DNA of 55,018 nt from an uncultured Brachyspira sp. (GTDB lineage Bacteria; Spirochaetota; Brachyspiria; Brachyspirales; Brachyspiraceae): NCBI RefSeq assembly GCF_944390845.1, contig NZ_CALXRM010000015.1, positions 1 to 55,018 on the forward strand, given 5' to 3'. The translations under genes and the position numbers were made by a program. This document shows, piece after piece, positions 17,256-26,141 of this stretch; positions within the stretch are counted from its first letter, which is position 1; each line of letters starts with the position of its first letter. Under the pieces are notes generated by a model. The model was not told where the DNA came from, made no database searches, and saw nothing but the letters and a program-made list of their open reading frames with translations.

Positions 17256-17283
17256 ATTATACTAAATTATAGTATAAAGTCAA
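17256..17283 (-). promoter_or_regulatory. Promoter of the aryl-polyene-like operon
   Basis: On the minus strand TTGACT (17278-17283) and TATAAT (17256-17261) are separated by 16 bp. It is back-to-back with the MerR-type promoter starting at 17337. Confidence 0.6.
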
Positions 17284-17336
17284 CTATTAATAATAAATCA
17301 GTACAAAATAAAAAAAGTAAAAAATATAAAAAAATG

Positions 17337-17367
17337 TTGACATTGGAGTGCACTCCAATGTTATAAT
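17337..17367 (+). promoter_or_regulatory. MerR-type promoter/operator 1 (merR1)
   Basis: TTGACA (17337-17342) and TATAAT (17362-17367) have a 19-bp spacer, the hallmark of MerR-activated promoters. The spacer region is occupied by a perfect 20-bp palindrome at 17341-17360 (CATTGGAGTG/CACTCCAATG). It precedes the merR1 gene, implying autoregulation. Confidence 0.85.
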
Positions 17368-17434
17368 TTCGCTATAAATTAACAATAATGAACAATTTTA
17401 TAACATTATTAGTTTCCATAAAGGGGATAAAATT

Positions 17435-17818
17435 ATGACAATAGCAGAAGTCAGCAAAAAAATGGAATTATCCACTGATACATTAAGGTATTATGAAAGA
17501 ATAGGAATAATTCCTGAGGTAGAAAGAAGCGAAAGCGGAATAAGAAATTATACTGATCATGATTTAGCTTGGATAGAATTTGCTAAATATATGAGAAGTG
17601 CCGGAATGGGTATAGAATCATTGATAGAATATATAAAACTATACAATAAAGGAGATGCCACATTAGAAGCAAGAAAACAATTACTAATAGATCAAAGAGA
17701 AACAATAGTAAATAGAATAAATGAACTTAAAGAAACATTAGAAAAATTAGACTTTAAAATACAAAATTATGATACAAAAATGAGAGAATGTGAAAACAGA
17801 CTATCTAAAAATAATTAA
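17435..17818 (+). CDS. MerR-family transcriptional regulator 1
   Basis: A 127-residue MerR regulator of the AdhR/NmlR-like type. The winged helix-turn-helix occupies residues 1-70 (MTIAEVSKKMELSTDTLRYYER then GIRNYTDHDL), followed by a long dimerisation coiled coil at about 80-120. Such proteins bind the over-long spacer of target promoters and untwist it to activate transcription. The only cysteine is near the C-terminus (C-E-N-R-L), so a classical metal or thiol site near the hinge is not evident and the inducer is unknown. The gene lies behind its own 19-bp-spacer promoter and is followed after 19 bp by a cyclophilin-like lipoprotein gene. Confidence 0.92.
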   Translation: MTIAEVSKKMELSTDTLRYYERIGIIPEVERSESGIRNYTDHDLAWIEFAKYMRSAGMGIESLIEYIKLYNKGDATLEARKQLLIDQRETIVNRINELKETLEKLDFKIQNYDTKMRECENRLSKNN

Positions 17819-17837
17819 TATAATTAAAGGATTAAAT

Positions 17838-18275
17838 ATGAAAATACTATTAACTTTTTTTCTTTTTATAATGACAGCCTGCAATTCAGTATATGGAGAT
17901 AATACATATATGAAAACATTAAATACATCTATTAATTTAAAAATCAATAACAAAGAGTACAAATTAATACTTTATGATAATCAAACAGCAAAAGATTTTT
18001 TAGCTATGATGCCATTAACAATAACTATGAATGATTTAAATGCTAATGAAAAATATCATAATTTGAGTAAAAACCTTACAACACAATCATCAAGAGTTGG
18101 AAGCATAAAAACAGGCGACTTTATGCTATACGGCAGTAATTGTTTAGTTCTTTTTTATGAAAACTTCTCAACATCTTATAGTTATACAAAAATAGGATAT
18201 ATAGAAAATACATCTGGACTTAAAGATACACTCGGCAGAGGAAGTGTACAAATAACTTTTAGTATTAATAATTAA
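17838..18275 (+). CDS. Cyclophilin-like-fold lipoprotein
   Basis: A 145-residue protein from the ATG at 17838 with AAAGG at 17826-17830. An upstream in-frame ATG inside merR1 would destroy the signal peptide. The N-terminus is a lipoprotein signal ending in M-T-A-C. The mature domain has the hallmarks of the bacterial cyclophilin-like family: AKDFLAMMPLTITMNDLNANEKYHNL, then GDFMLYGSNCLVLFYENFSTSYSYTKIG, then a terminal GRGSVQITF. These proteins lack clear isomerase residues and have no established function. They often accompany flavodoxin/AKR genes in anaerobes. A related exported copy lies at 25000-25428. Confidence 0.82.
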   Translation: MKILLTFFLFIMTACNSVYGDNTYMKTLNTSINLKINNKEYKLILYDNQTAKDFLAMMPLTITMNDLNANEKYHNLSKNLTTQSSRVGSIKTGDFMLYGSNCLVLFYENFSTSYSYTKIGYIENTSGLKDTLGRGSVQITFSINN

Positions 18276-18294
18276 AAAATTATTAAAATGACTA

Positions 18295-18325
18295 TTGACA
18301 TTGGAGTGCACTCTAATGCTATAAT
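18295..18325 (+). promoter_or_regulatory. MerR-type promoter/operator 2 (AKR operon)
   Basis: TTGACA (18295-18300) and TATAAT (18320-18325) are 19 bp apart. The dyad at 18299-18318 (CATTGGAGTG/CACTCTAATG) differs from operator 1 by one base. It precedes the three-AKR operon. Confidence 0.85.
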
Positions 18326-18361
18326 TTGAAAATAATTGATATTAAACTTGATAAATTGAAT

Positions 18362-18530
18362 AAGCGAGTTTATTGATAGCAACAACAGAAATAAACGAGC
18401 AGCTAATAACTTTAGTTATTAGCTAGTTTTAAGCGAGTTTATTGATAGCAACAATAGAAATAAACGAGCAGCTAATAACTTTAGTTATTAGCTAGTTTTA
18501 AGCGAGTTTATTGATAGCAACAATAGGAGT
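18362..18530 (+). repeat. 69-bp tandem leader repeat with strong hairpins
   Basis: Two full units (18362-18430 and 18431-18499) differ by a single base and are followed by a partial third unit (18500-18530). Each full unit contains an 11-bp perfect stem with a TT loop (18401-18424 and 18470-18493, arms AGCTAATAACT/AGTTATTAGCT). The third partial unit runs straight into the AGGAG site of the AKR gene. A single copy lies ahead of the flavodoxin gene at 21870-21950. Confidence 0.9.
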
Positions 18531-18536
18531 TATAGT

Positions 18537-19382
18537 ATGAAACAAGTAAAATTAAATAATGGACTTGAAATGCCTATATTAGGATTCGGAGTTTTTCAAA
18601 TACCTGATTATGAAGAATGTAAAAAATCTGTACTAAATGCCATTGAAGCAGGATACAGATTAATAGATACAGCTTCTGCATATAATAATGAAAAAGCTGT
18701 TGGTGATGCTATAAAAGAAAGCGGAATAGATAGAAAAGAATTATTTATTACTACTAAATTATGGATAAGCGATGCTGGATATGATAATGCTAAAAAGGCT
18801 TTTGAAGTTTCTATGAATAAGTTAGGTTTAGATTATTTGGATTTATATTTAATACATCAGCCTTTCGGTGATTATTACGGATCTTGGAGAGCTATGGAAG
18901 ATTTATATAATGAAGGAAAAATTAAAGCTATAGGTGTATGCAATTTTTATCCTGACAGATTATTGGATTTTGTTATGCATAATAAAATAGCTCCTATGGT
19001 AAATCAGATTGAAACTCACCCATTTTTCCAAAGGGAAGAAGATAACAAACTTATGAAAGAGTACAATATTCAAATAGAATCTTGGGGACCATTTGCTGAA
19101 GGCAGAAATAATATGTTTACTAATGAAGTATTACAGTCTATAGCAAAGAAACATAATAAAACAGCGGCACAAGTTATATTGAATTGGCTTATAAAAAGAA
19201 ATGTTGTTGTTATACCAAAGAGCGTACACAAAGAAAGAATAATAGAAAATTTCAATGTATTTGATTTTGAATTAGATGATAATGATATGAAAGAAATTTA
19301 TAAACTTGATACTAAACAAAGTTTATTCTTATCTCATACTGATATTGAAACAGTAAAATATTTATGTAATTATAAAATATAA
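18537..19382 (+). CDS. Aldo-keto reductase (cytoplasmic), AKR-1
   Basis: A 281-residue NADPH-dependent aldo-keto reductase of the 2,5-diketogluconate-reductase/AKR5-like group. The catalytic tetrad is Asp44, Tyr49, Lys74 and His107. The C-terminal cofactor-binding [19 protein letters not shown] motif is intact. Such enzymes reduce aldehydes, ketones and dicarbonyls. There is no signal peptide. It is the first gene after MerR-type promoter 2 and the 69-bp hairpin repeats, and is followed by two more AKR genes in the same direction. It is closely related to the copies at 26142 and 29710. Confidence 0.93.
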   Translation: MKQVKLNNGLEMPILGFGVFQIPDYEECKKSVLNAIEAGYRLIDTASAYNNEKAVGDAIKESGIDRKELFITTKLWISDAGYDNAKKAFEVSMNKLGLDYLDLYLIHQPFGDYYGSWRAMEDLYNEGKIKAIGVCNFYPDRLLDFVMHNKIAPMVNQIETHPFFQREEDNKLMKEYNIQIESWGPFAEGRNNMFTNEVLQSIAKKHNKTAAQVILNWLIKRNVVVIPKSVHKERIIENFNVFDFELDDNDMKEIYKLDTKQSLFLSHTDIETVKYLCNYKI

Positions 19383-19475
19383 TAGCTTATAATTTTGTTA
19401 TATAAATTTCATCTTTGAAAAGTTACTGCATTATTTTGATAATACATGATAGGTTTAAATTTTATAAAAGGATAA

Positions 19476-20378
19476 ATGATGAAAAATATTTTTATAAGTT
19501 TTTTATTGATTTTTATGACAGTACTAATTTTTAATAATAAAGCAGAGGCAAATAATATGAAAGGCAATTTTAATTTCAATACAAAAACTGTTAAACTAAA
19601 TAACGGATATGAAATACCTTTAAATGGAATCGGTACCTATAGTTTATTAAATGATGTTTGCTATAATTCTATTCTTTATGCCTTACAAAACGGTGTAAGA
19701 TTGATAGACACTGCATACATATACAATAATGAGGAAGAAGTTGGAAAGGCTGTAAGAGATTCTAAAATTGATAGAAAAGATATTTTTATCATTACAAAAT
19801 TATATCCTAATCAATATAATAATGCAGAAAAAGCTATCAATGATGCATTAAAAAAATTAAATGTAGAATATATTGACATGATGCTTCTTCATCACCCTGG
19901 AAATAATGATGTTGAGGCATATAAGGCTATAGAAAAAGCTATAAAAGAAGGAAAAATTCGTTCTGTTGGACTTTCTAATTGGTATATAAAGGAATTAAAA
20001 GATTTTATTCCAAAGATAAATATAATTCCTGCTTTAGTACAAAATGAAATACACCCATACTATCAGGATACTGAAGTAATAGAATATATTCAAAGTTTGG
20101 GTATAGCTGTTCAAGGCTGGTATCCATTGGGAGGCAGAGGACATCAAAAAGAACTTTTAAATGATAAAGTATTAAAAGATATAGCAGCAAAATATAATAA
20201 ATCAGTTGCTCAAATAATATTAAGATGGAATTTACAAAGAGGCGTAATTGTAATACCTGGATCAAGCAACAGACAACATATAATAGAAAATACAGAAATA
20301 TACGATTTTGAATTAAGTGATGATGATATGAAAAGAATATCAGAATTGAACCGCGATGAAAAACATGATTGGTATTAA
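19476..20378 (+). CDS. Exported aldo-keto reductase, AKR-2
   Basis: A 300-residue aldo-keto reductase with an N-terminal Sec signal peptide (about residues 1-25, ending K-A-E-A). The catalytic residues Asp78, Tyr83, Lys108 and His139 are present, as is the C-terminal IPGSSNRQHIIENTEIYDF cofactor segment. It therefore looks like an active NAD(P)H-dependent reductase sent out of the cytoplasm. That is unusual, because free NADPH is not expected there unless the protein is folded and exported with cofactor or uses another donor. A Sec signal would not allow folded export. ATG codons at 19476 and 19479 are both possible. It is the second gene of the MerR-controlled AKR operon. Confidence 0.87.
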   Translation: MMKNIFISFLLIFMTVLIFNNKAEANNMKGNFNFNTKTVKLNNGYEIPLNGIGTYSLLNDVCYNSILYALQNGVRLIDTAYIYNNEEEVGKAVRDSKIDRKDIFIITKLYPNQYNNAEKAINDALKKLNVEYIDMMLLHHPGNNDVEAYKAIEKAIKEGKIRSVGLSNWYIKELKDFIPKINIIPALVQNEIHPYYQDTEVIEYIQSLGIAVQGWYPLGGRGHQKELLNDKVLKDIAAKYNKSVAQIILRWNLQRGVIVIPGSSNRQHIIENTEIYDFELSDDDMKRISELNRDEKHDWY

Positions 20379-20417
20379 AGATTTAAAATTATTCAATTTA
20401 AAATAGTTTATTAATAA

Positions 20418-21413
<996 letters not shown>

Positions 21414-21480
21414 TATTTTTTGTATTTATAATATTATACTTGTTTCAAAACAAACTAAGGAGTATTTTATAATTTATAAT

Positions 21481-21720
21481 TGGGGCTTTGCCCCATACCC
21501 CACTTCTTTTGCGACCGCAGGGAGTGCCTGTGGTATTGCCACAAAGAAGCAAAAAGGCTATATTTGCCAAAGTCCACCTTCACTCTGCGTGCCTTTGGAA
21601 AGGTGTACTTAAACTTAATAGTTTATATCACATGTAAAAAAACTTAGTATTATTTAGTACTAAGTTTATACTTGCACTTTTTGGTTCTTTTTGCGGCGGG
21701 AAAAAGAACAACAAAAAATT
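21481..21720. repeat. G+C-rich mosaic repeat island B
   Basis: This occupies most of the 545-bp gap after AKR-3. Block 1 (21481-21565) starts with the hairpin GGGGCTTTGCCCC and matches islands A and D. Block 2 (about 21626-21720) contains ACATGTAA, an inverted TTAGTAnTATTTAGTACTAA and the GCACTTTTTGGTTCTTTTTG segment. It is the reverse complement of the island D segment at 44943-45050. Block 2 ends in a broken AT-rich stretch resembling the 28-bp edge element. No gene is supported here. Confidence 0.75.
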
Positions 21721-21869
21721 TATAAACTTAATTTTTTTAGTATAACATAAAAAACTATATTTTATAAAAAATTTGTTTATTATTTTAATTATTTGTAATG
21801 ACTAGTATAAATTATAAAATATAGTAAATACTTATTAATTTGTTAAAAAATAATTATATTAAATAAAAT

Positions 21870-21950
21870 AAGCAATAATAAAAATAAACGAGCAGCTAAT
21901 AACTTTAGTTATTAGCTAATTTAAAGCGAGTTTATGATAACAATAATAGG
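21870..21950 (+). repeat. Single copy of the hairpin leader element before the flavodoxin gene
   Basis: Homologous to the 69-bp units at 18362-18530. It keeps the 11-bp stem with TT loop (21894-21917) and the AAGCGAGTTTAT segment, and ends at the AGGAA ribosome-binding site. Its repetition in the same place ahead of two different genes suggests a leader function. Confidence 0.8.
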
Positions 21951-21958
21951 AATTTAAA

Positions 21959-22462
21959 ATGAAAGCATTGATAGCATATTATTCACATTCATCAAACACT
22001 AAAAAACTTGCTGAGTTTATAGGAAAAGTTATAAAATCAGAATTTTCAAATGCTGAAATAGATTTTTTCTATACAGAACCAGAAAAAGCATATTCCCCAA
22101 GTTATAACACAGTTTTAAACGAAGCCAAAAGAGATATAAACAGTAATATAAAGCCGAAATTAAAAAACAATATAAAAAGCATAGATGATTACGATGTTAT
22201 ATTTATAGGAAGCCCAAATTGGTGGAATACTATGGCGCCTCCGGTAAATACATTCTTGAATAGTTTTGATTTCTCTAATAAAATAATAATGCCTTTCTGT
22301 ACTCATGGAGGCGGAGGGTCAGGAAGCATTAAAAGAGATATAGAAAAAGAATCAAAATCTAAACAAGTGGCTAAAATATTAAGCGTATACGGAAGTTCTG
22401 CATCAAGTGCTGAAAATGAAATAAAGAAATGGATTAAAGATATATTTATAAAAATAAAATAA
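21959..22462 (+). CDS. Flavodoxin, cytoplasmic
   Basis: A 167-residue flavodoxin-fold protein with an FMN phosphate loop, YYSHSSNTKKLAE (residues 7-19), the aromatic isoalloxazine-binding SPNWWNTMAPPV segment and the FCTHGGGGSGS loop. It belongs to the flavodoxin_4-like group found next to AKR and cupin genes, rather than the classic electron-transfer flavodoxins. It has no signal peptide, whereas the two paralogues at 27980 and 31459 are exported. It is preceded by the hairpin leader element and followed after 27 bp by the cytoplasmic cupin. It probably donates electrons or acts as an FMN-dependent reductase. Confidence 0.9.
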   Translation: MKALIAYYSHSSNTKKLAEFIGKVIKSEFSNAEIDFFYTEPEKAYSPSYNTVLNEAKRDINSNIKPKLKNNIKSIDDYDVIFIGSPNWWNTMAPPVNTFLNSFDFSNKIIMPFCTHGGGGSGSIKRDIEKESKSKQVAKILSVYGSSASSAENEIKKWIKDIFIKIK

Positions 22463-22489
22463 TTAATAATATCAAAAAGGAGAAATAAA

Positions 22490-22936
22490 ATGTCAGATTA
22501 TGAATATCCAAAATCACCAGAAAAAACTATATTTATAAAAAATGGAGAAGGTAAAAAATTCAAAGGAGCAAAAGAATATTTTACAGGAGATGTTGAAGTA
22601 GAAATTCTTACAGAGCCTAATGAAGATTCACATTTCTCTGTAGCTTATGTAACATTTGAAGCAGGTGCAAGAACAGCATGGCATACTCACCCTTGCGGAC
22701 AGCATTTAGTAGTAGTTGAAGGCATAGGACTTACTCAAGAAGAAGGCGGAGAAGTTTTAGAGTTTCATGCTGGAGAGGCTCTTTACTGTCCAAAAGATAA
22801 AAAACATTGGCATGGTGCTTCGCCTGAATGCAGAATGAAACATATTGCTATCACTGGAGATAAAGACGGCAACAATGTTACTTGGATGGAACATGTTACT
22901 GATGAAGAATATAATGCTTATAAAAAGAATAAATAA
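22490..22936 (+). CDS. Cupin-domain protein, cytoplasmic
   Basis: A 148-residue single cupin. Probable metal ligands are His65 and His67 in AWHTHPCGQH, with His72, and His106/His108 in KHWHGASP. The G(X)5HXH(X)3,4E(X)6G pattern is present in the QHLVVVEGIG form common in the carboxymuconolactone-decarboxylase-associated cupins. It has no signal peptide. Its closest relative in the window is the lipoprotein cupin at 24464, with near-identical core motifs. It is co-oriented with the flavodoxin 27 bp upstream and ends at a terminator shared with the LysR gene. The reaction is unknown. Confidence 0.9.
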   Translation: MSDYEYPKSPEKTIFIKNGEGKKFKGAKEYFTGDVEVEILTEPNEDSHFSVAYVTFEAGARTAWHTHPCGQHLVVVEGIGLTQEEGGEVLEFHAGEALYCPKDKKHWHGASPECRMKHIAITGDKDGNNVTWMEHVTDEEYNAYKKNK

Positions 22937-22953
22937 TTAATAAAAGTGATAAA

Positions 22954-23002
22954 AAATTATGAGTGCCTTTTATAATTATTATAAATAAGACGCTCATAAT
23001 TT
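22954..23002. terminator. Terminator between cupin and LysR genes
   Basis: The arms AAATTATGAG (22954-22963) and CTCATAATTT (22993-23002) pair across a 29-nt AT-rich loop. It overlaps the LysR stop codon and is followed by T runs. Confidence 0.65.
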
Positions 23003-23881
23003 ATTTTTTAATTCTTCTAAAAATATTTTTGAAGCTTCTGAAAATACTTGATTCTTTTTCCAAACTACTCTCAATTCTATTTCTAATCTTGGATTTAATT
23101 GTATAAACTGTAAATCGCTTGTATTAGTTGTATTAACTAATTTATCTATAGTTAAAGCATATCCTATACCTTCCTCAACCATTAATGCTGCATTATAAAT
23201 CAAATTATAACTTAATATAATATTCAATTTATCAAAATCATTTCCTATCCATTCACTAAATTTTGAAGTCTGTATTTTATTATTAAAAAATATTTTTGGA
23301 CACATTATAGGTATATCAAATAAATCATGTTTTTCTATGAATTTATTTTTAGATAAATGGGAATCTTTTCTCATTAATAAACCATAAACTTCTTTATAAG
23401 GAATATCTATATAATCATATTTAGATAAATCTATATCGCCTATAAGTATTCCAAAATCCAAAAGTCCTTTATCAAGTTTCTCTGTTATTTCAGAATATGC
23501 TCCGCTATGAATATGATATATTATTTTAGGATAAGACTGTCTAAGACCTTTTATCACATCTGCAATTAATTTTATATAATAAGTTTCGGCACAACCTATG
23601 TAAATATCGCCTGCTATAACATCGTCAGAAGATTTAAACTCCATTCTAGTTTTTTCTATCATATCAATAATTTCTTCTGCTCTCTTTTTAAGTAAAACAC
23701 CATCGGAAGTAAGTTTTATACTATAGTTGCTTCTTATAAATAATTTTTTTCCAATTTCCTTTTCTAAATTATTTATTTGTCTTGATAAATTAGGCTGTGT
23801 TAAATTAAGAGAATTCGCTGCTTTAGTAATACTTCCCTCTCTGGCAGCAGTTAAAAAATATGTTAAAGACTTTATATCCAT
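22994..23881 (-). CDS. LysR-family transcriptional regulator
   Basis: A 295-residue LysR-type regulator. The winged helix-turn-helix is at residues 1-60 (LTYFLTAAREGSITKAANSLNLTQPNLSRQINNLE), followed by the effector domain from about residue 88 (GDIYIGCAET). Length is standard. It is transcribed away from merR2, with about 150 bp between the two starts, the usual layout for a LysR protein controlling a divergent target and itself. The effector is unknown. It could link merR2 expression to a small-molecule signal; that is inference from gene order. Confidence 0.93.
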   Translation of the reverse strand: MDIKSLTYFLTAAREGSITKAANSLNLTQPNLSRQINNLEKEIGKKLFIRSNYSIKLTSDGVLLKKRAEEIIDMIEKTRMEFKSSDDVIAGDIYIGCAETYYIKLIADVIKGLRQSYPKIIYHIHSGAYSEITEKLDKGLLDFGILIGDIDLSKYDYIDIPYKEVYGLLMRKDSHLSKNKFIEKHDLFDIPIMCPKIFFNNKIQTSKFSEWIGNDFDKLNIILSYNLIYNAALMVEEGIGYALTIDKLVNTTNTSDLQFIQLNPRLEIELRVVWKKNQVFSEASKIFLEELKNKL

Positions 23882-24034
23882 TTTTTATACCAATTAATTT
23901 TTATTTTATAATATCATATTAAGCATTATATAGCAATACCTTTTTAGTATAACTAATTATAAGATATAAGTATTTGATATATTTCAATAATAACTTAAAA
24001 TTACTACATAAAGCAAAGAAAAAAGGAGAATATT

Positions 24035-24385
24035 ATGACTATATCAGAAGTAAGCGAATTAACAGGTTTATCAAAAGACACTTTAAGATATTATGAAAAA
24101 ATAGGAATAATACCTGAAATAAGCAGAAATAAAAGCGGTATAAGAAATTACAATGATTATAATTTACAATGCATAAAATTCTCAAAATCAATGCGTGATC
24201 TAGGAATATCATTAGATTCAATAATTAAATATATAAAATTATACAAAAAAGGAAAAAACACTTTAAACGAAAGAAGATCAATACTAATAAATGAAAGAGA
24301 TATTATGCAAAGACATATTAATGAAATGAAAATGAAATTAGAAATGTTAAACAAAAAGCTAGAAGAAAAAGACTTTTTTAATTGA
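24035..24385 (+). CDS. MerR-family transcriptional regulator 2
   Basis: A 116-residue MerR regulator paralogous to merR1. The two match closely in the DNA-binding domain (MTISEVSELTGLSKDTLRYYEKIGIIPEISR, then GIRNYNDYNL) and differ more in the coiled coil. It has one cysteine, Cys46, where merR1 has Trp46. Loss of the last 11 residues relative to merR1 is at the C-terminal tail. It follows a GGAG ribosome-binding site. The two genes downstream are driven by an operator at 24395-24425 whose centre differs from those near merR1, so merR2 probably recognises that class. Confidence 0.92.
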   Translation: MTISEVSELTGLSKDTLRYYEKIGIIPEISRNKSGIRNYNDYNLQCIKFSKSMRDLGISLDSIIKYIKLYKKGKNTLNERRSILINERDIMQRHINEMKMKLEMLNKKLEEKDFFN

Positions 24386-24394
24386 TCATAAAAT

Positions 24395-24425
24395 TTTACA
24401 TTGGAATTAATTTCAATAATACAAT
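24395..24425 (+). promoter_or_regulatory. MerR-type promoter/operator 3 (lipoprotein cupin)
   Basis: TTTACA (24395-24400) and TACAAT (24420-24425) have a 19-bp spacer containing ATTGGAATT/AATTTCAAT, a dyad with one mismatch. The centre is TTAA rather than TGCA. It lies between merR2 and the cupin lipoprotein gene. Confidence 0.75.
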
Positions 24426-24463
24426 CATAAAAACAATTTATTAATACACAAAAAGGAGAAAAA

Positions 24464-24982
24464 ATGAAAAACATTTTATTAATTTTATTTGTTTTGATTG
24501 CAGTAATATCATGCAATTCAAATAATACAAATAATGCTGCTAATACATATGCATATACTGCATCACCTACAAATACAATTTTAATGAAAAATGGAGAAGG
24601 ACAAAAATCAAAAGGTTCATCTGACTATTTTACAGGAGATGTTGAAGTAGAATCTATAACTTCCCCAAATGAAACTTCAAAATTTTCTGTAGCTTATGTT
24701 ACATTTCAGGCGGGAGCAAGAAGTGCTTGGCATACCCACCCTGCAGGACAGCATTTAATAGTTATTGAAGGCATAGGACTTACTCAAGAAGAAGGAAAGC
24801 CTATACAAGAATTTAGAGCCGGAGATACTTTATATTGTCCTTCTAATATAAAGCATTGGCATGGTGCTTCTCCTAATTCACCTATGAAACATATTGCTAT
24901 AACAGGAGATTCAAATGGAAACAGTGTTACTTGGATGAAACATGTTACTGATGAAGAATATTACAGCTATACAAATCAATAA
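24464..24982 (+). CDS. Cupin-domain lipoprotein
   Basis: A 172-residue lipoprotein. The signal ends in the lipobox V-I-S-C with Cys17, followed by an Asn-rich linker to about residue 35 and then a cupin domain. Metal-binding histidines are His90, His92, His97, His131 and His133. Outside the signal and linker it is highly similar to the cytoplasmic cupin at 22490, so it is an exported paralogue of that protein. It is followed after 17 bp by the exported cyclophilin-like gene and is controlled by MerR-type promoter 3. Function is unknown. Confidence 0.9.
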   Translation: MKNILLILFVLIAVISCNSNNTNNAANTYAYTASPTNTILMKNGEGQKSKGSSDYFTGDVEVESITSPNETSKFSVAYVTFQAGARSAWHTHPAGQHLIVIEGIGLTQEEGKPIQEFRAGDTLYCPSNIKHWHGASPNSPMKHIAITGDSNGNSVTWMKHVTDEEYYSYTNQ

Positions 24983-24999
24983 TAAAGGATTTTAAGTTT

Positions 25000-25428
25000 A
25001 TGAAAAAAATTATTATAACTTTTATATTATTTACAGGATTATTCACTATGAATGCATTTGCTCAAAACACAAGAATAAAATTAACTTTTGGCAGCAATGA
25101 AATCTATGCTGTAATAACAAATTCAAAAGCAGGAAATGATTTTTTATCGTTACTTCCTTTAAATATTAAGGCAGAAGATTATAACAGCACAGAAAAAATA
25201 TTTTATTTAAGTAAAAAACTAAATACTCAAAATGAACCTGACGGAATAAATCCTAAAGCAGGAGATATAACTTATTATGCTCCTTGGGGTAACATTGCTA
25301 TATTTTATAAAAATTTTAGATATTCAAATAATTTAATTTATTTAGGAAAATTTGAAAATGCATCAGATATATCAAAACTTTCAAATATGAAAGGAGATTT
25401 TGATATACGTATTGAAAAAGTAAATTAA
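25000..25428 (+). CDS. Exported cyclophilin-like-fold protein
   Basis: A 142-residue protein with a cleavable Sec signal (about residues 1-21, N-A-F-A/Q). The mature domain has the same layout as the lipoprotein at 17838: GNDFLSLLPLNIKAEDYNSTEKIFYLSKKL, then AGDITYYAPWGNIAIFYKNFRYSNNLIYLGKF. The C-terminal glycine-serine segment is changed. Each MerR gene is therefore followed by one exported cyclophilin-like protein. No active-site residues of peptidyl-prolyl isomerases can be recognised. Role unknown; a periplasmic ligand-binding or redox partner role is a guess. Confidence 0.8.
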   Translation: MKKIIITFILFTGLFTMNAFAQNTRIKLTFGSNEIYAVITNSKAGNDFLSLLPLNIKAEDYNSTEKIFYLSKKLNTQNEPDGINPKAGDITYYAPWGNIAIFYKNFRYSNNLIYLGKFENASDISKLSNMKGDFDIRIEKVN

Positions 25429-25481
25429 AAATACCAAGTTTGTAAAAAATGTAATGAGATAAGAAAATTATAATTTTACTA

Positions 25482-25512
25482 TTGACATTGGAGTTAACTT
25501 CAATGCTAAAAT
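25482..25512 (+). promoter_or_regulatory. MerR-type promoter/operator 4 (acetyltransferase-AKR-CMD operon)
   Basis: TTGACA (25482-25487) and TAAAAT (25507-25512) are 19 bp apart. The dyad CATTGGAGTT/AACTTCAATG (25486-25505) has one mismatch and a TTAA centre like operator 3. Confidence 0.8.
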
Positions 25513-25549
25513 TAACAAATAATTAATAAACAATAGGAGTGATAATTTT

Positions 25550-26107
25550 ATGAGTATAAAAGAATTTTTAAAAGATTATAAATCAGGAAAAACTATAGAT
25601 ATGTTCTCTGCAGAATTTGTAAACATAGGGAATAAAATGCAGGAAACAGAAAAATTATTATGGCAGTATAACAATACTTTTCAAGCATATAAAAATAACA
25701 GAGATATTCTAAATCAAATTTTTGAAACCAATTTAGATGAATCTGTAATTATAATGCAAAACTTTCATATAGATATAGGAAATGTGGAATTTGGAAAAAA
25801 TATATTTATAAATAAAAACTGCACTATAATGGATATTGGAGGAGTTCTTATAGAAGACAATGTACAAATAGCACATAATGTAAGCATAATAACACCAAAT
25901 CATGATTTTAATAATAGAAATATATTAATTCCAAAACAAATAACAATAAAGAAAAATGTATGGATAGGAACAGGAGCCATAATACTTCCAGGCGTTACTA
26001 TAGGAGAAAACTCAATAGTTGCTGCCGGTGCTGTTGTAAATAAAGATGTACCAAGCAATACTATAGTTGGAGGTAATCCTGCCAAAGTTATAAAAGAATT
26101 AAAATAA
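25550..26107 (+). CDS. Hexapeptide-repeat acetyltransferase (maltose/galactoside acetyltransferase-like)
   Basis: A 185-residue left-handed beta-helix acetyltransferase. The helical N-terminal cap (about residues 1-60) and the hexapeptide repeats (about 75-180) match the LacA/Maa family, including the conserved His in TPNHDF near residue 122. The C-terminal IGENSIVAAGAVVNKDVPSNTIVGGNPAKVIKEL segment also fits. These enzymes acetylate sugars and related hydroxyls from acetyl-CoA. It is the first gene after MerR-type promoter 4. The N-terminal cap is divergent from standard Maa, so the substrate is uncertain. Confidence 0.88.
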   Translation: MSIKEFLKDYKSGKTIDMFSAEFVNIGNKMQETEKLLWQYNNTFQAYKNNRDILNQIFETNLDESVIIMQNFHIDIGNVEFGKNIFINKNCTIMDIGGVLIEDNVQIAHNVSIITPNHDFNNRNILIPKQITIKKNVWIGTGAIILPGVTIGENSIVAAGAVVNKDVPSNTIVGGNPAKVIKELK

Positions 26108-26141
26108 TAACACAATAATATTTATAAAAAACGGAGACATT

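Noticed and set aside
17790-17837. Upstream start for the cyclophilin-like lipoprotein inside merR1
   Set aside because: It would add 16 charged residues before the lipoprotein signal; the ATG at 17838 has a proper ribosome-binding site.
18362-18530. Possible CRISPR array
   Set aside because: The units are directly adjacent without unique spacers and have only two full copies, so it is a tandem repeat.
20005-20265. 86-codon minus frame inside AKR-2
   Set aside because: Shadow of a conserved catalytic-domain gene, Leu/Ile-rich, with no start signal.
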